Source of the DNA: an uncultured Dehalococcoidales bacterium
GTDB taxonomy: Bacteria; Chloroflexota; Dehalococcoidia; UBA1151; UBA1328
Assembly: GCA_905614375.1 (NCBI GenBank)
Contig: CAJQSP010000003.1
Location: 1-64,000 of the forward strand
Reading direction: 5' to 3'
DNA length: 64,000 bases
The number at the start of each line of letters is the position of its first letter. Position 1 is the stretch's first letter. Below are positions 63,031 to 64,000 of this stretch, piece by piece. The notes under the pieces were generated by a model. That model was not told the origin of the DNA. It did not search any database and saw only the letters and a list, made by a program, of their open reading frames with translations. Position numbers and translations under genes: made by a program.

Positions 63031-63495
63031 GTGCCGGGCAAACGCGTATATCTAATGTTAGTGGCTTCGATTGCAACTCTTTTTGTGATCTCAGCATGCT
63101 CTGAACAGGTAATTCCTACTCAAGAGCCAGTTGAATTCCAGCCAACAGCGGCTGGAGAGATCGATCGACCTGACAGTTCGGGTGAAGACGACGAGCCAGT
63201 CGTTGAAGCTCCTGTGACAGGTGCTGGTGATGCCGACGCAGGTCGAAACCTGTTCGTGAGCTGTAGTGCCTGCCACGCAACCGATGACAAGAAGGTTGTT
63301 GGTCCTGGTCTCGGCGGAGTTTACGCACGAGCAGGGGATCGAACGTCGCTCGACGCAGACGCCTACATTAAACAGTCAATTCGAGAGCCTAATGCTTTCG
63401 TTGTTGACAGCTTCTCTCCACTCATGCCATCGTTCGATTACCTCAGCGAATCCGATGTCTTGAACTTGATTGCCTACTTGAAGACTCTCGACTAA
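63031..63495 (+). CDS. Cytochrome c lipoprotein
   Basis: The 154-residue protein has a lipoprotein signal with the lipobox ISAC (Cys23), an acidic linker of about 40 residues, and one class I cytochrome c domain with the heme site CSACH (78-82), GPGLGGVYAR and a distal Met132 in SPLMPSF. It would be anchored on the outer face of the membrane and carry electrons between respiratory complexes. GTG 63031 has an excellent AAAGGAGGG site at spacing 4. A strong terminator follows. No oxidase subunit is adjacent. Confidence 0.92.
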   Translation: MPGKRVYLMLVASIATLFVISACSEQVIPTQEPVEFQPTAAGEIDRPDSSGEDDEPVVEAPVTGAGDADAGRNLFVSCSACHATDDKKVVGPGLGGVYARAGDRTSLDADAYIKQSIREPNAFVVDSFSPLMPSFDYLSESDVLNLIAYLKTLD

Positions 63496-63521
63496 CCAGT
63501 CGAAGCCTATCTTTATAATTG

Positions 63522-63552
63522 AAAACGCCCCGAGATTTACTCGGGGCGTTTT
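63522..63552 (+). terminator. Rho-independent terminator after the cytochrome gene
   Basis: AAAACGCCCCGAG (63522-63534) and CTCGGGGCGTTTT (63540-63552) form a 13-bp stem with a 5-base loop and a following T-run. It would also serve the convergent larB gene. Confidence 0.93.
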
Positions 63553-63607
63553 TGCGTTGACGATCCTGCCGTTTTCTTGAATTGCGCGGCAGTTGGTTTA
63601 TAGGCGG

Positions 63608-64000
63608 CTACGACCAAGTGGCTCCTGCGATTGAGGCGGCCTGATACCCGGCACCGAAGCCGTTATCGATGTTTACGACCGATACACCAGGCGCACACGA
63701 GTTCATCATGGCTAAGAGTGCTGCAACTCCACCGAGGCTGACGCCGTAGCCAACGGAGGTCGGTAGGGCGATCACAGGTGCTTTGACGAGTCCACCAACA
63801 ACGCTAGGCAGTGCGCCTTCCATTCCAGCGACCACAATCACCACTCGAGCGTTGCTTAGTTCGTCGATCCGCCCTGAAAGTCTATGAAGGCCAGCAACAC
63901 CGACATCGGTGATCATTTTTACGTCGCAGCCCATGAGCGAAGCCGTCAGAACCGCTTCACGCGCTATAGGTAAATCGGATGTTCCTGCTGCGACAACGAC
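63608..64000 (-). CDS. larB: LarB-like protein, C-terminal part (5' end beyond the window)
   Basis: The frame is open to the window edge and gives 130 residues of the LarB (AIR carboxylase-like, COG1691) family: [84 protein letters not shown]. LarB carboxylates nicotinic acid adenine dinucleotide to start synthesis of the nickel-pincer cofactor of lactate racemase. LarC and LarE are not seen, but could lie beyond the edge. The substrate-binding N terminus is missing here, and PurE is excluded by the family-specific NIDNGFG region. Confidence 0.88.
   Translation of the reverse strand, partial: VVVAAGTSDLPIAREAVLTASLMGCDVKMITDVGVAGLHRLSGRIDELSNARVVIVVAGMEGALPSVVGGLVKAPVIALPTSVGYGVSLGGVAALLAMMNSCAPGVSVVNIDNGFGAGYQAASIAGATWS

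Overview
The window looks like a chromosomal segment of an uncultured marine Chloroflexota bacterium, with a SAR202-like gene complement as my best guess. This is an inference from gene content and not a phylogenetic result. It is dense in catabolic oxidoreductases, DgoD-like enolase-superfamily enzymes, aldo/keto reductases, a CaiB-type CoA transferase, MFS carriers and NHL beta-propellers, plus a sulfatase and a selenocysteine formate dehydrogenase. There are no phage, transposase, CRISPR or rRNA genes. The housekeeping anchors are sigA, fumC, a class I fructose-bisphosphate aldolase, a Fur-family regulator and one tRNA-Arg(UCU).

0-9.5 kb: the end of an SDR gene, an amidase, a ferredoxin-tailed aldo/keto reductase, a galactonate-dehydratase-like enolase, a two-gene D-glutamate cyclase locus (DUF1445 + DUF4392) with a promoter that fits a leaderless mRNA, an MFS carrier, a CoxG-like protein, a double VOC protein and a RidA-family protein. 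9.5-16.7 kb: fumC, a second enolase overlapping a DinB-like gene, a TIM-barrel isomerase, a second MFS carrier and an HpaI-type aldolase. 16.7-20.8 kb: three NHL propeller paralogues with a PPOX flavoprotein and a ClbS/DinB-like protein. 20.8-24.3 kb: a Fur-family regulator, two adjacent genes each broken by one in-frame stop (an SRPBCC protein and a PIG-L deacetylase), and sigA with a hairpin-rich leader.

24.6-32.4 kb: an MDR dehydrogenase, an aminotransferase, the aldolase, an M20 hydrolase, a frameshifted membrane protein, an SDR lacking the YxxxK motif and a glyoxylate-type class V aminotransferase. 32.4-42.5 kb: one minus-strand run, MDR dehydrogenase - sulfatase - GlcD - Gfo/Idh - AKR - AKR - GlcE - GlcF. 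It puts all three glycolate oxidase subunits around sugar oxidoreductases and is my best candidate for an undescribed pathway. Two of its genes lack any ATG, GTG or TTG start at the position required for a complete fold.

42.7-54.5 kb: gamma-glutamyltransferase and a threonine-synthase-like enzyme, an aminotransferase, RDD, SDR, 2-hydroxyacid dehydrogenase, amidohydrolase and HAD genes, then a histidine kinase/response regulator pair, a C-terminal relic of a MacB/FtsX permease, and tRNA-Arg. 54.6-58.4 kb: a CitE-like lyase - MaoC - CaiB module suited to C5-dicarboxyl-CoA chemistry, and a 2-hydroxyacid dehydrogenase paralogue without its catalytic residues. 58.4-64 kb: the selenoprotein FdhA (UGA at 60039-60041, followed by a bSECIS-like hairpin), a DedA protein, a long structured intergenic region, a small HTH protein, a cytochrome c lipoprotein and the C-terminal part of LarB.

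Taken together the genes describe a heterotroph that oxidises small organic acids, sugar acids and possibly sulfated sugars, feeding glyoxylate, pyruvate and C5-CoA intermediates into central metabolism. Several single-base lesions occur in the window. They may be genuine gene decay or consensus errors, and read coverage would decide between these.
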